64,000 bases of DNA from Noviherbaspirillum saxi (GCF_003591035.1 NZ_QYUO01000001.1:2480001-2544000); one strand, 5' to 3'. Positions 29,792 to 40,408 are shown, numbered from the stretch's first letter. Made by a program: numbers and translations. Notes: generated from the letters alone by a model not told the origin.

Positions 29792-31885
29792 ATGCAAACC
29801 TTACTCGACATGGATTTCAGCATTGCAGAACATGCGGCGGATTCCATCTTCATAACGGACACGGAAGCTCACGTCGTCTACCAGAACCCCGAAGCACGCC
29901 GAATGTTCCGCTTGTCGGACCAGGAGTTATATGGGCAAAGGGTGATCGACAAGATTGCCCACCAGTATCCGGAAGGAAATCCGGATACCCTTGAGCAATG
30001 CAAGGTGTACCGTGCCGCAACCTATGGCGAAACTGCAAGGGACTTCATCTGGCGGGTATATCGTGCCGACGGCTCGCCGTTTTACGTGTCCTGTACAGCT
30101 TCTCCGCATTACAACAAAGAGGGCATCCGTGTCGGTGCGGTATTTTTTGCAACCGATATTACGGCCCGCAGGAATGCTGAAGAAGCGCTGGTCAAAAGCA
30201 CGGAAAAACTCCAGCTTGCGATCGAGGCGGCGGAACTCGGCATGTTCGATTACTTCCCCCAGACAACAGAAGTCGTCTGGTCGGAAAAGATGCGCGAGCA
30301 CTTCGGATTGCCCTCCGATTCAATAATCAACTCGAATACGTTTTATCTGGGTTTACACGCTGATGATCGCGAACGAATACGGAGCATCATCGAAGAAGCG
30401 TCACGTCCGGGTGCAGGTGGGCGATATCAGGTGGAATTCAGGACGATCGGTTTGACAGACGGCCAACAGCGATGGATTTTTCTGCGCGGCCAGGTCCATT
30501 TCGACGCCGATGGAAACGCGATACGGCGCGTCGGCGTCACCGTCGATATCACAGAGAAGTACGAAGCCGAGAAACGGCTACAGGTAGCCGCCCAGCATGA
30601 CAGTCTTACCGGTCTGCCGAACCGTGCATTGCTGTTTGAATATTGCGAACATCTTCTCGCACAAGCCGAACGAATTGGCGCCAACAGCGCCGTTCTCTTC
30701 GTGGATCTGGATCGTTTCAAACCGATCAATGATCTGTATGGGCATGAGGTCGGGGACAAGGTGCTACAGGAAGTTGCGCGCCGCCTGTTGCATTGCACAC
30801 GCAAGGAAGACGTGGTGAGCCGCCTTGGCGGCGACGAATTCATTGTCGTCTTGCCGCGTGTGCACGGAAGCCAGGATCCGGAAACCGTCGCGCAACATAT
30901 CCTCGAGACCGTGGCACGCCCCATCCCCATTGATTCGCTGCAGGTGGCGGTATCTCCTTCGATCGGCATCAGCCTGTTTCGAAAGCATGCCGAAGACCTT
31001 GCCGGATTGATACGCTGCGCCGATCTTGCAATGTATGCGGCCAAGCGCGCCGGCCGCAATACCTTCAGGATCTATATGCCGGAGCACCAGCAATTCGCGA
31101 TCGACAAGGTGCAGCTCGAGCAACAGCTTAAGGACGCGCTGGATGCGAACAAGCTCACCCTGCTCTATCAGCCGGTGATTGATATCGCCACCGGTCAGGT
31201 TGTCGGAGCCGAAGCGCTGATTCGGCTGGCGGACGCGAACGGGACCTTGCTAAGCCCCGATCAATTCATCCCCATTGCGGAGTCGGCAGGATTGATTGAC
31301 CGTCTCGGCCTGTGGGTGGCGCGCGAGGCATGCCGGCAGCAGCAGCACTGGCAAGATACCGGGCTCAGCATACCAAGCATGGCGATCAATGTGTCGGCCT
31401 CCCAATTCCGTCACCCGGAGTTTGCCTCGCGCATTACGCAAACCATCGATGAATCCGGCATGGATCCGACCTGCCTCGAGATCGAACTGACTGAAAGTAC
31501 GGTGATGGACAACATCACGGAAGCAATTGCCAAACTGACGCATCTCAAGTCCCGCGGTGTGCGCATCGTCCTTGACGACGTAGGCACCGGCTACTCGAAT
31601 CTGAGCCATCTGAGCAATCTGCCGCTGGATAAATTGAAGATTGACCGTTCTTTCACGGACCAGCTTGAATCGAACGAGTCCAGCCAATCGATTGCCGACA
31701 CGATCATCGGCCTCGGGCGCGCGCTGAATCTCGAAGTGGTTGGCGAGGGCATCGAATCCGAAGGAGCGATGCGTTACCTGCGCCACCATGGCTGCGATCA
31801 AGCCCAAGGCTACCTGTTCAGCAAACCGCTATCAGCGCATGACTTTGAATCCTGGTACCGAGCACATGATGGCCACTGTCACTAA
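29792..31885 (+). CDS. PAS-GGDEF-EAL cyclic-di-GMP protein
   Basis: 697 residues and no membrane segment. Two PAS domains come first (FSIAEHAADSIFITDTEAHVVYQN; then a PAS_3-like unit with KLQLAIEAAELGMFDY). The GGDEF domain has an intact active site RLGGDEFIVVLP. The EAL domain has GAEALIRL, LEIELTES, DDVGTGYSNL (usually DDFGTG) and QGYLFSKP. Both cyclase and phosphodiesterase could be active. An open frame extends back to a GTG at 29567, but that stretch is Cys-rich and unlike coding sequence, so ATG 29792 is preferred. Confidence 0.9.
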   Translation: MQTLLDMDFSIAEHAADSIFITDTEAHVVYQNPEARRMFRLSDQELYGQRVIDKIAHQYPEGNPDTLEQCKVYRAATYGETARDFIWRVYRADGSPFYVSCTASPHYNKEGIRVGAVFFATDITARRNAEEALVKSTEKLQLAIEAAELGMFDYFPQTTEVVWSEKMREHFGLPSDSIINSNTFYLGLHADDRERIRSIIEEASRPGAGGRYQVEFRTIGLTDGQQRWIFLRGQVHFDADGNAIRRVGVTVDITEKYEAEKRLQVAAQHDSLTGLPNRALLFEYCEHLLAQAERIGANSAVLFVDLDRFKPINDLYGHEVGDKVLQEVARRLLHCTRKEDVVSRLGGDEFIVVLPRVHGSQDPETVAQHILETVARPIPIDSLQVAVSPSIGISLFRKHAEDLAGLIRCADLAMYAAKRAGRNTFRIYMPEHQQFAIDKVQLEQQLKDALDANKLTLLYQPVIDIATGQVVGAEALIRLADANGTLLSPDQFIPIAESAGLIDRLGLWVAREACRQQQHWQDTGLSIPSMAINVSASQFRHPEFASRITQTIDESGMDPTCLEIELTESTVMDNITEAIAKLTHLKSRGVRIVLDDVGTGYSNLSHLSNLPLDKLKIDRSFTDQLESNESSQSIADTIIGLGRALNLEVVGEGIESEGAMRYLRHHGCDQAQGYLFSKPLSAHDFESWYRAHDGHCH

Positions 31886-32024
31886 CAGGTGATCGCATCC
31901 AGAAAGCGTTGCTTCCCCGACTGCAGGCCGGCTTGAACACCAGCTCGCCGGAACAGAATTTTCAATTGCTGAAATATTGACTCGGATCTTTTTCGCTGAC
32001 GAGTCGCATTAGACGAAAAAGCAT

Positions 32025-34517
32025 ATGAAATTATTGGAAATGAATGAAAAGCGCGAGGAGTTATTCAATGCAATCATCAGAAATGCCATGGATGCCTTGA
32101 TCGTCATTGATGCACATGGTGTCGTCCATGCATGGAATCCAAAAGCGACGCGCATATTTGGCTGGCATCAGGAGGAAGCCCTCGGCAAGCCGCTGTACGC
32201 ACTCATCGCACCGGACAACATGCGCATGTCGGCCGCCGATGAAGACAATGCGCAGCAATACTGGCGGACTGCTGATCTTCTCGTGCTCAATGAGCGCACC
32301 CTGATGTCGGTCCGGGACAAGGCAGGCAGACCACTGCGTATCGAAGCGACGGTGACGCCACTCGCGCTGGAGGGACGGGTTCTCTATTGCGCCTCGATAC
32401 GCAATCCGGTCTCCGCAAACGTTCACGAGAACACTCAAGAAAAGTCGTGGACTGAGTTACCGGCTGATTCGAGCCGCGATCAGCGCATGATTGACCACTT
32501 GCCGGATGTTATCTGCACCATCGATACAGGCGGTCAATTTACATTGGTCAGCGCCGCATCCGAGCGTATCTGGGGCTACCGCCCGGAAGAACTGTTACAC
32601 CGTAGGTATCTTGAGTTCACGCACCCGGACGATCGCAGCAAGCATTCGGCTGCCCTTCGCAAGGTGCGGCAGACCGGCCCTGGCTACTCTATCGACAGCC
32701 GATTCATCCGCAAGGATGGCAGCATCGTACATATCGCATGGTCAGCTAACTGGTCGAGGGCCGAACAACACTTTTATTGCGTCGCCCGTGACAACACCGA
32801 AATACGAAATGCGGCGCTTACCCTGATCGAGCACGAACAGCGCTTTGAATCCTTGTTTGAACACCATCCCGATGGCGTATTTGCATTCGATCTGAATGGC
32901 CATCTCTTATCGGCAAACAAGGCGTTTTCCCAACTCACCGGTTATTCCGGCAGCGAGCTGGCGGCAATGCCGTTTCGGCCAATGGTGGCGCCGGAAAGCG
33001 TGGATCTGATTGAACAGCATTTTGCGGCGGCAGTGAAAGGGTCAGCCTCCAGTCTCGATGTCATCGGCATACGCAAGGACGGCAGCAGCTTCGATGCCCA
33101 CCTCACCGTCGTTCCCATCATTGTCAATGACCGTGTCGTCGGAGTTCACGGCATCGCGCGCGATGTAACCCATAGCAAGGACTACGAGCGTCGAATCGAG
33201 CACCTTGCGACTTATGATGCTCTTACCGGACTACCCAATCGCAACCTGCTGGATGACCGCATCAGGCACGCGATCGTGCAGGCCGAGCGACAGGGCGGAC
33301 GTGTCGGCGTCCTTTTTCTTGACCTTAATCGTTTCAAGATCGTCAACGACAGCCTGGGCCATGACAAGGGCGACATCCTGCTGCGCATCATGGCGGATCG
33401 GCTCAAGCAATGTGTGCGCGAAGTCGATACCGTCGCGCGGATCGGCGGCGACGAATTTGTAATCGTGCTTGAAGACGTCCGTTCGCCGGAAGATGTGATT
33501 GGAATCGCACGCAACCTGCTCGCCGTCATCGAAAATCCCGTCGCGCTTGAGGGCCACGATTTCACGGTCTCCAGCAGCATCGGTTGCAGCTTGTTTCCCA
33601 AAGATGGAACCGATGCTGCCACTTTGTTAAGAAACGCGGATCTTGCCATGTACGAAGCCAAGGCAAGTGGCGGCGGTTCATTCCGCTTCTACAAGGCAGA
33701 CATGAACGAACGGGTCAAGGCAAGATTGATGCATGAGCGCCAACTCAGACTGGCGCTGGAACGCGGGGAACTTGTGGTGTATTACCAGCCGAGAGTCGAC
33801 ATCAACAGCAATGAAATCGTGGGAGCCGAAGCGCTGGTGCGCTGGCATCATCCCGAACGGGGACTAGTGCCTCCGAATGAATTCATCCCGCTTGCCGAAG
33901 AGGTCGGGCTGATCAATGAACTGGGCGAGTGGGTGCTGCATACGGCGTGCAAGCAAAACCGCCGCTGGCAAGAGGCCGGATTGCCAGGTTTAAAGGTATC
34001 AGTCAATCTTTCCCCTTATCAGTTGGCGCCCGACTCCACCATTACGCATGCGGTGCGCAAGTCGTTGATGCAAAGCGGACTGGATGCCCGCTGGCTTGAG
34101 CTGGAAATTACGGAAAGCAGCTTGATGCAAAATGTAGAATCCACCTTGTCCAAGCTTGCGGAAATACGGGATGCCGGTGTATCGATCTCCATCGATGATT
34201 TCGGCACCGGCTATTCTTCGCTGAGTTACCTGCGCCGCTTGCCGGTTGATACGCTCAAGATCGACCAGTCATTCATCCGCGACATTTCAGGAAGCCGGGA
34301 TGATGCTGCGATCGTATCCGCAACGATTGCCCTGGCGCATACCATGCAGCTCAAAGTTGTAGCCGAAGGTGTGACCACCGAAGAGCAGATCCGCTTCCTT
34401 GAAGAACATGACTGCGATGAAATGCAGGGCTTTCTGCTCAGCCCCGCCGTGCCGCCCGAAGAACTGTCAACGCTGCTCAATCGAAATCGTTCGATGTCCG
34501 GCAGGCCGCTCTCGTAG
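32025..34517 (+). CDS. Triple-PAS GGDEF-EAL cyclic-di-GMP protein
   Basis: 830 residues, cytoplasmic. Three PAS domains (from about residues 10, 150 and 275) lead to GGDEF with intact RIGGDEFVIVLED and then EAL with GAEALVRWHHPERG, ELEITESSLM, DDFGTGYSSLSYL, KIDQSF and DEMQGFLLS. All main metal and catalytic residues of both domains seem present. It follows another protein of the same class on the same strand after 139 bases, but the PAS parts differ, so they probably answer to different signals. No strong ribosome-binding site is seen; ATG 32040 is an alternative start. Confidence 0.92.
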   Translation: MKLLEMNEKREELFNAIIRNAMDALIVIDAHGVVHAWNPKATRIFGWHQEEALGKPLYALIAPDNMRMSAADEDNAQQYWRTADLLVLNERTLMSVRDKAGRPLRIEATVTPLALEGRVLYCASIRNPVSANVHENTQEKSWTELPADSSRDQRMIDHLPDVICTIDTGGQFTLVSAASERIWGYRPEELLHRRYLEFTHPDDRSKHSAALRKVRQTGPGYSIDSRFIRKDGSIVHIAWSANWSRAEQHFYCVARDNTEIRNAALTLIEHEQRFESLFEHHPDGVFAFDLNGHLLSANKAFSQLTGYSGSELAAMPFRPMVAPESVDLIEQHFAAAVKGSASSLDVIGIRKDGSSFDAHLTVVPIIVNDRVVGVHGIARDVTHSKDYERRIEHLATYDALTGLPNRNLLDDRIRHAIVQAERQGGRVGVLFLDLNRFKIVNDSLGHDKGDILLRIMADRLKQCVREVDTVARIGGDEFVIVLEDVRSPEDVIGIARNLLAVIENPVALEGHDFTVSSSIGCSLFPKDGTDAATLLRNADLAMYEAKASGGGSFRFYKADMNERVKARLMHERQLRLALERGELVVYYQPRVDINSNEIVGAEALVRWHHPERGLVPPNEFIPLAEEVGLINELGEWVLHTACKQNRRWQEAGLPGLKVSVNLSPYQLAPDSTITHAVRKSLMQSGLDARWLELEITESSLMQNVESTLSKLAEIRDAGVSISIDDFGTGYSSLSYLRRLPVDTLKIDQSFIRDISGSRDDAAIVSATIALAHTMQLKVVAEGVTTEEQIRFLEEHDCDEMQGFLLSPAVPPEELSTLLNRNRSMSGRPLS

Positions 34518-34796
34518 GACATTTCCGATGTGCAAGCACAGTAGACCGATGACCTTGATCAGTTGAATTCATACTGGGCCATCCGGCAGGATCCGTTGCA
34601 CAGTTGGGTACAGGATTGGAAAATGTAATAACTGCATATGCTCGAAATTACATCTGCTTTCGTCAGATTGAATACATCGGTTTCGAACGCAGGAGAGCAC
34701 CATGGCCCGAAGCCCAAGCGCTTACCATGGAACTGCACAATCCGGCACAGGATTTGCTCAATGCATTCGCATTACTCAATTTTTCAGAAAACCGTT

Positions 34797-34979
34797 ATGT
34801 GCGCCTCAGATGAAATGATCGAATCGATGGTCGCTTCCTTGAGCGAAGAAGCAAGCGACACGGACCGGCGGATGTTCAAGCACGCATTGCGGCAGTTGGT
34901 GAAGGTCGCTCGTGAAGAACAACTGGAAGCCATTCAAAACGACTTTGACGCCGTGTATAACGTGCTGCGCGTTCGCTGA
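34797..34979 (+). CDS. Small acidic helical protein, unknown
   Basis: 60 residues, predicted almost wholly helical, with alternating acidic and basic residues (EEASDTDRRMFKHALRQLVKV, then REEQLEAIQNDFDAVYN). The amphipathic pattern and normal codon use suggest a real gene, but no family is recognised. The frame is open back to 34638, where the translation looks non-coding. ATG 34815 is an alternative start. A different frame with AGGAGAG before ATG 34702 encodes 38 residues and could be a leader reading into this gene. Confidence 0.45.
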   Translation: MCASDEMIESMVASLSEEASDTDRRMFKHALRQLVKVAREEQLEAIQNDFDAVYNVLRVR

Positions 34980-35187
34980 ATACCTGCGCGATGCGTATCG
35001 ACAATGCCTAGAGCCGATCCGACTTCATTGACCCTGCAAAATTTACCGGCCGTCTGCCCGACCGGCAATCTCTTCGTGTCCAGTTAAAAGGCACAGGCTC
35101 ATCATCACGTGCGCCGGCACTCATCCGAATCCCGGCTATGAATTCACATCAGGCCGGTCTTGCCTCGTTTATATCAATCTCAAATGG

Positions 35188-36390
35188 CTACCAGCTTGTT
35201 TCACGTTCCGCCGTTGCGCTGATCTTGTGAATCGACAAGTCGGCCCCGTCGAATTCCTGCTCCGCGTCGAGGCGAATGCCGACGATTTTCTTGAGGGCGC
35301 CATATACGATGGTCCCGCCGAGCATGGCGATGCCAATGCCGAGCGCCGTTCCAATCAGCTGAGACATGAACGACACGCCGCCTATACCGCCCAGGGCTGT
35401 CTGCCCGAAAATGCCGGTGGCAATCCCGCCCCACGCACCGCAAAGGCCGTGCAGCGGCCACACCCCGAGTACGTCATCGATTTTCCATTTGTTTTGGGTC
35501 AACATGAACATCCATACAAAGATGGCGCCGGCAATGCCGCCGGTTAGCAACGCTCCTAGCGGGTGCATCAGATCGGACCCGGCGCACACGGCAACCAGTC
35601 CGGCCAACGGACCGTTGTAAGCAAAGCCGGGGTCGTTCTTGCCAAGCAGGACGGCGCTCAGAGTGCCGCCCACCATGGCCATCAGCGAATTCATCGCAAC
35701 CAGCCCGTTCATCTTGTCGAGTGTTTGCGCACTCATTACATTGAAGCCGAACCAGCCTACCGCAAGTATCCAGGCGCCAAGTGCAAGAAAGGGAATACTG
35801 GAGGGCGGATGCGCGGCGATTGCTCCGTCTTTCGAATAACGTCCACGACGCGCGCCGAGGAACAATACCGCTGGCAAGGCTGCCCACCCGCCGACTGCGT
35901 GCACCACCACCGAGCCGGCAAAATCATGGAACTCCGCCGAGAAGACTTCCTTCAGCCAGGGCTGGATACCTAATCGCTGGTTCCATGCAATACCCTCGAA
36001 AAGCGGATAGATCAGCCCGACAAGTAGCGCGGTAGCCACCAGTTGCGGATGAAATTTTGCGCGTTCCGCGATACCGCCCGAAATAATCGCGGGAATGGCA
36101 GCCGCGAAAGTCAACAGGAAAAAGAACTTCACCAGTTCGAATCCGTTTTTGGCGGACAGGGTTGTGGCGTCAGCAAAAAAATGCACGCCGTAGGCAATGC
36201 CATAGCCGACAAAAAAATACGCTATTGTTGAAACGGCAAAATCGACTAAGATTTTGACCAAGGCATTGATCTGGTTTTTCTTGCGAACCGTGCCCAGTTC
36301 AAGAAAGGCAAAACCCGCGTGCATCGCGAGAATCATGATGGCGCCAAGTAAAATGAAAAGGGCATCAGCGCCATGTTTAAACGCATCCAT
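35188..36390 (-). CDS. amt: Ammonium transporter Amt
   Basis: 400 residues, about eleven membrane spans, inner membrane. FAFLELGTVRKKN is the first-helix signature. The two pore histidines lie in VVHAVGGWAALP and LHGLCGAWGGIATG. The C-terminal tail (GIRLDAEQEFDGADLSIH) is the conserved PII-interacting region. The start ATG at 36390 has CAGGGAGA nine bases upstream; a longer frame to 36519 is polar and covers the promoter. No glnK/PII gene is adjacent, unlike many amt loci. See the sigma-54-type promoter at 36441. Confidence 0.95.
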   Translation of the reverse strand: MDAFKHGADALFILLGAIMILAMHAGFAFLELGTVRKKNQINALVKILVDFAVSTIAYFFVGYGIAYGVHFFADATTLSAKNGFELVKFFFLLTFAAAIPAIISGGIAERAKFHPQLVATALLVGLIYPLFEGIAWNQRLGIQPWLKEVFSAEFHDFAGSVVVHAVGGWAALPAVLFLGARRGRYSKDGAIAAHPPSSIPFLALGAWILAVGWFGFNVMSAQTLDKMNGLVAMNSLMAMVGGTLSAVLLGKNDPGFAYNGPLAGLVAVCAGSDLMHPLGALLTGGIAGAIFVWMFMLTQNKWKIDDVLGVWPLHGLCGAWGGIATGIFGQTALGGIGGVSFMSQLIGTALGIGIAMLGGTIVYGALKKIVGIRLDAEQEFDGADLSIHKISATAERETSW

Positions 36391-36440
36391 GTAAAAATCT
36401 CCCTGTTTATGTGCATTGTTTGAAAATGGTGCTTCCCATA

Positions 36441-36456
36441 AGCAATAAATATTCCA
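36441..36456 (-). promoter_or_regulatory. Candidate sigma-54 promoter of amt
   Basis: TGGAATATTTATTGCT on the minus strand has the exact sigma-54 layout TGG-N8-TTGC, about 50 bases before the amt start. The inner -24 bases deviate (AAT for CAC). A half-site TTGGTGCA, as in NtrC operators, lies at 36459-36466, and a second TGGTGC lies at 36427-36432. Nitrogen control of amt through sigma-54/NtrC is established in many proteobacteria, which supports the reading. Confidence 0.5.
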
Positions 36457-36572
36457 TTTTGGTGCAATTTTGTAACACATTGATTTTTCTACGGAAATTT
36501 TTATTGACACGGGATTCATTGCTATTCCGCACTGTTAGCGTGCAAAAAATGACCTACTTTGGGGATTCGTGA

Positions 36573-37295
36573 ATGATTCCATGGCTTGAGGCCGACACTC
36601 CCTTTCCGGACGTCAGCTATGCATTGACTGAAGAAGATGGCGCGGCCGGCTTGCTGGCAGCCGGCGCTGATCTGTCGTCCGACCGCCTGCTTGATGCATA
36701 CCGGCACGGCATATTCCCGTGGTTTTCGGAAGGACAGCCTATCCTGTGGTGGAGCACCGATCCGCGGATGGTGTTGTTTACTGAACGCTTCTCGGTCTCG
36801 TACAGTCTGAAAAAATCGCTGAGGAAGGTGCACAGCAGCCAAACTACCGATGGGCGCTGGCAAATACGCTTTGACAGTGCATTCGAGGAAGTCATGCGTG
36901 CCTGCGCCGCTCCCAGACGCGATGGCGCCGGCACATGGATTTCCGATGACATCGTGCGCGGCTATTGCGAATTGCATCACCGCGGGCATGCGCATTCATC
37001 CGAGGTATGGCTGGATGGCCAACTCGTCGGCGGCGCGTATGGCGTTTGCATCGGCAAGATGTTTTATGGCGAATCAATGTTTGCCCGTGCCACCGATGCA
37101 TCCAAGATTGCACTGGCCTATCTGGTGCACTTTCTGAAGGCGAACGGGGTAATCATGATCGATTGTCAACAGGAGACCTCGCATCTTGCTTCGCTTGGCG
37201 CCGGCCCGATTCCGCGCAGAGATTTCCTCGCGCATCTGGCAAGCGCCACGCGTCAAGCGCCTATCGTCGTCTGGGAGCCGCTTGCTCTATTTTGA
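36573..37295 (+). CDS. aat: Leucyl/phenylalanyl-tRNA-protein transferase
   Basis: 240 residues. It attaches Leu or Phe from tRNA to proteins with N-terminal Arg or Lys, marking them for ClpS/ClpAP. Typical segments: [36 protein letters not shown], the segment [15 protein letters not shown], and [19 protein letters not shown]. It is divergent from amt and followed after 100 bases by bpt, the second N-end-rule transferase. Confidence 0.97.
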   Translation: MIPWLEADTPFPDVSYALTEEDGAAGLLAAGADLSSDRLLDAYRHGIFPWFSEGQPILWWSTDPRMVLFTERFSVSYSLKKSLRKVHSSQTTDGRWQIRFDSAFEEVMRACAAPRRDGAGTWISDDIVRGYCELHHRGHAHSSEVWLDGQLVGGAYGVCIGKMFYGESMFARATDASKIALAYLVHFLKANGVIMIDCQQETSHLASLGAGPIPRRDFLAHLASATRQAPIVVWEPLALF

Positions 37296-37396
37296 AGACT
37301 GAGCAAAAAATTGTTATCCCGCCTCGGCATCCGGTGTAAATTAGAAAGGCGCTGAACACCATCCTTCTGTCACCATCGCAGTCGGACTTTACGTAT

Positions 37397-38131
37397 ATGA
37401 CGCACTTAAAAGACCTGCCTTTCGCCACCTTGCAGTTTTATGCGACAGCTCCTTACCCGTGCAGTTATCTTGAAGGCCGACAGGCGCGGTCTCAGGTCGC
37501 GACACCATCCCATCTGATCAACGCCGACGTCTATGCCGAGCTGGTGAAGAATGGATTCCGGCGCAGCGGAATCTTTACCTACCGACCCTATTGCGATGGA
37601 TGCCAGGCCTGCATACCCGTACGAGTAAAGGCGATCGAGTTTGTCACCACCCGCAGCCAGCGTCGTGCCTGGACCAAGCATGCCAACCTTGAGACCTGGG
37701 TGACGACACTGGCGTACGTGCCGGAGCACTATGACCTCTACCTGCGCTACCAGGCGGCACGGCACGCCGGCGGAGGAATGGATCAGGATAGCCGGGACCA
37801 GTATGCGCAGTTTCTTTTGCAGAGCAAGGTCAATACCCGGCTGGTGGAGTTTCGGGAAGCGGATGGAACGCTGCGCATGGTCAGCATCATCGACGTACTC
37901 AATGACGGCCTATCTTCGGTCTATACCTTTTACGATCCGGATGTGATTGGTGCTTCCTATGGCACCTACAACGTCATGTGGCAGATCGAGCAGGCGCGCC
38001 GGCTTGAGATTCCCTATGTCTATCTGGGCTATTGGATTCGCGACAGCCAGAAAATGGCGTACAAGGTCAACTTTCGCCCGCTCGAAGCGCTGCGAAACGG
38101 CAAATGGCAAGATTGGCATGCGGATGTCTGA
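37397..38131 (+). CDS. bpt: Aspartate/glutamate leucyltransferase
   Basis: A 244-residue Ate1-like fold enzyme that adds Leu from tRNA to proteins starting with Asp or Glu. Family marks are [14 protein letters not shown], the Cys-rich [15 protein letters not shown] and [13 protein letters not shown], with YKVNFRPLE near the end. It works in parallel with Aat, so together they convert basic and acidic N-termini to Leu/Phe N-degrons. Confidence 0.96.
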   Translation: MTHLKDLPFATLQFYATAPYPCSYLEGRQARSQVATPSHLINADVYAELVKNGFRRSGIFTYRPYCDGCQACIPVRVKAIEFVTTRSQRRAWTKHANLETWVTTLAYVPEHYDLYLRYQAARHAGGGMDQDSRDQYAQFLLQSKVNTRLVEFREADGTLRMVSIIDVLNDGLSSVYTFYDPDVIGASYGTYNVMWQIEQARRLEIPYVYLGYWIRDSQKMAYKVNFRPLEALRNGKWQDWHADV

Positions 38132-38201
38132 TCTGCAGGCGGCAAGGTTAAAATAGCGCCTTTTGCAAGGCCAGTCCGGCTGCGCGCCCTCTTTCTCTGC
38201 C

Positions 38202-39245
38202 ATGTCCGACAAACTCCTCTATTCGCTCGCTCGTCCTTTCCTTTTCTCGCTCGATCCCGAAGCCGCACATAACCTGACCTTGCCATGGCTGAGGCGTGCA
38301 GCGGCGCTCGGGCTGACCCGTGTCATGCCGCGTCCGGAAAAGGATGCGCGTACCGTCATGGGGATCAGTTTTCCGAACCCGGTCGGACTGGCCGCGGGGC
38401 TGGACAAGGATGGTGCCTATATCGACGGGCTGGCCGCGCTCGGATTCGGCTCCATCGAGATCGGCACCGTGACGCCGCGCGCGCAGCCGGGCAATCCGCT
38501 GCCGCGCATGTTCCGCCTGCCGCAGGCGCATGCCATCATCAACCGCATGGGTTTCAACAACGGCGGGGTCGATGCCTTTGTCGCCAACGTGCAGGCATCG
38601 CGGTTCTATCAAAACCGGGAAGGCGTACTTGGACTCAATATCGGCAAGAATGCCGATACGCCCATCGAGCGCGCGGCCGATGATTATCTGTATTGCCTTC
38701 AAAAGGTTTACCCTTACGCCAGCTACGTAACAGTCAACATATCCTCTCCCAATACGAAGAACCTGCGCCAGTTGCAAGGGGCATCCGAACTCGACCTGCT
38801 GTTGTCGGGGCTCAAGGAAGCGCAACAGCGCCTTGCCGATCAGCACAAGCGCTATGTCCCGATTGCGTTGAAGATTGCACCAGATATCGATGGCGAACAG
38901 GTCCGCACGATTGCTTCGGCCCTGATACGGCACCGCATGGATGGCGTGATCGCTACCAACACCACCATTACCCGCGATGCGGTCCAGGGCCTGCGGCATG
39001 CCGAGGAAACCGGCGGATTGTCGGGCGCGCCTGTATTCCACCCATCCAACCAGGTCGTGCGGGCCTTGAAGGCGGAGCTCGGAGATGCCATACCGATCAT
39101 CGGTGTCGGCGGCATTCTGTCCGGTCAGGATGCGCAGGCAAAGGTCGATGCGGGCGCAAGCCTGGTCCAGTTGTACACCGGCCTGATCTATCGTGGTCCC
39201 TCCCTGATCAGGGAGTGCGCGGCAGCGTTGCGCAAATCGCGTTAA
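38202..39245 (+). CDS. pyrD: Dihydroorotate dehydrogenase (quinone), class 2
   Basis: A 347-residue membrane-associated FMN enzyme of pyrimidine synthesis that passes electrons from dihydroorotate to quinone. The N-terminal helical region [16 protein letters not shown] is the class 2 membrane anchor. [14 protein letters not shown] and [13 protein letters not shown] bind FMN. The catalytic Ser is in [15 protein letters not shown], and [14 protein letters not shown] and [11 protein letters not shown] close the barrel. ATG 38202 fits the family start; an upstream TTG is unlikely. Confidence 0.97.
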   Translation: MSDKLLYSLARPFLFSLDPEAAHNLTLPWLRRAAALGLTRVMPRPEKDARTVMGISFPNPVGLAAGLDKDGAYIDGLAALGFGSIEIGTVTPRAQPGNPLPRMFRLPQAHAIINRMGFNNGGVDAFVANVQASRFYQNREGVLGLNIGKNADTPIERAADDYLYCLQKVYPYASYVTVNISSPNTKNLRQLQGASELDLLLSGLKEAQQRLADQHKRYVPIALKIAPDIDGEQVRTIASALIRHRMDGVIATNTTITRDAVQGLRHAEETGGLSGAPVFHPSNQVVRALKAELGDAIPIIGVGGILSGQDAQAKVDAGASLVQLYTGLIYRGPSLIRECAAALRKSR

Positions 39246-39308
39246 AGTCTTTGTGCTTCGTCGCAGCAGCGAAGCCGCGCGCCTCGATAGAGCACCGACA
39301 GGAGACCT

Positions 39309-40352
39309 ATGGAAAAAATCAAACTGGGCGGCAGCGACCTTGACGTATCGAAGGTCTGTCTCGGCACCATGACGTTCGGCGAGCAGAATTCCGAAGCCGA
39401 GGCACATAGCCAACTCGACTATGCGCAGGAACGAGGAATCAACTTTATCGACACGGCGGAAATGTATCCCGTCATGCCAAGAGCCGAAACGCAAGGGCGC
39501 ACCGAAAGCTACATCGGCACTTGGCTGAAGAAATCGGGCAAGCGCAGCGAGGTGATTCTTGCAACCAAGGCAGCCGGCCCGTCGCGGGGAATCAGTTGGA
39601 TACGCAATGGCGGCAGCGACTTCGATGCGGCGAACCTGAAGCTCGCCGTCGACCGCAGCTTGCAAAGACTGCAGACAGATTACATCGACCTTTATCAGCT
39701 GCACTGGCCGAGCCGTAATGCACCCATCTTCGGATCCATTTCTTTCGATCCGGAAAAAGAACGCCCGCATGTCGCCATTGAAGATACTCTGGCGGCACTA
39801 GGCGATCTGGTAAAGTCCGGCAAGATCCGTCAGATTGGCGTATCGAACGAAACACCATGGGGAGTGAGCGAATTCATCAAGCAGTCGGAGCAGCGCGGCC
39901 TACCCCGGATCGCCTCGATTCAAAATGCCTACAACCTGGTCAATCGCAGTTTCGAGACCGGTCTGGATGAAGTCTGCTATCGCGAGAATATTGGCTTGCT
40001 CGCATATAGTCCGCTGGCGTTTGGCCAGCTGACAGCAAAATACCTGGATGATCCCAAGGCACAGGGACGGCTGACAAAATTTCCGCCTAACTGGAGCCCG
40101 CGCTATCTGCGTCCAAGTGTGTTTGAAGCGAGCAGGCAATATGCCGAACTTGCCCGCACCCATGGCATGACCCCGGCGACGCTTGCCCTCGCCTGGTGTT
40201 ATAGCCGTTGGTTGGTTGCCTCGACGATTGTCGGCGCAACTACGCTGGCGCAACTACAGGAAAACATCGACGCGCTTTCGGTACGGCTGCCGGATGAAAT
40301 TATTAGCGCTATCAACGCAATTCATGCCCGGATAACCAATCCCGCGCAATAA
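39309..40352 (+). CDS. Aldo/keto reductase (Tas-like)
   Basis: A 347-residue NADP(H)-dependent barrel oxidoreductase. The catalytic tetrad is visible: Asp and Tyr in FIDTAEMYP, Lys in VILATKAAG and His in LYQLHWPSR. GVSNETPWGV and the long insert ISFDPEKERPHVAIEDTLAAL match the Tas/YghZ-like branch. AGGAG lies six bases before the start. The physiological substrate is unknown. It ends in a terminator shared with the convergent clpA. Confidence 0.93.
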   Translation: MEKIKLGGSDLDVSKVCLGTMTFGEQNSEAEAHSQLDYAQERGINFIDTAEMYPVMPRAETQGRTESYIGTWLKKSGKRSEVILATKAAGPSRGISWIRNGGSDFDAANLKLAVDRSLQRLQTDYIDLYQLHWPSRNAPIFGSISFDPEKERPHVAIEDTLAALGDLVKSGKIRQIGVSNETPWGVSEFIKQSEQRGLPRIASIQNAYNLVNRSFETGLDEVCYRENIGLLAYSPLAFGQLTAKYLDDPKAQGRLTKFPPNWSPRYLRPSVFEASRQYAELARTHGMTPATLALAWCYSRWLVASTIVGATTLAQLQENIDALSVRLPDEIISAINAIHARITNPAQ

Positions 40353-40385
40353 AAAACCCGAACCACGCGAGTGATTCGGGTTTTT
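40352..40385. terminator. Bidirectional terminator between aldo/keto reductase and clpA
   Basis: AAAAACCCGAA and TTCGGGTTTTT form an eleven-base-pair inverted repeat with a twelve-base loop. An A-run on one side and a T-run on the other let it serve both convergent genes. Confidence 0.85.
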
Positions 40386-40408
40386 GAACAAAGCGGCTTG
40401 CAAGGTGC

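Noticed and set aside
38148..39770. 540-codon open frame on the minus strand
   Set aside because: It lies antisense to pyrD and the aldo/keto reductase gene, both with clear motifs; composition is that of a shadow frame.
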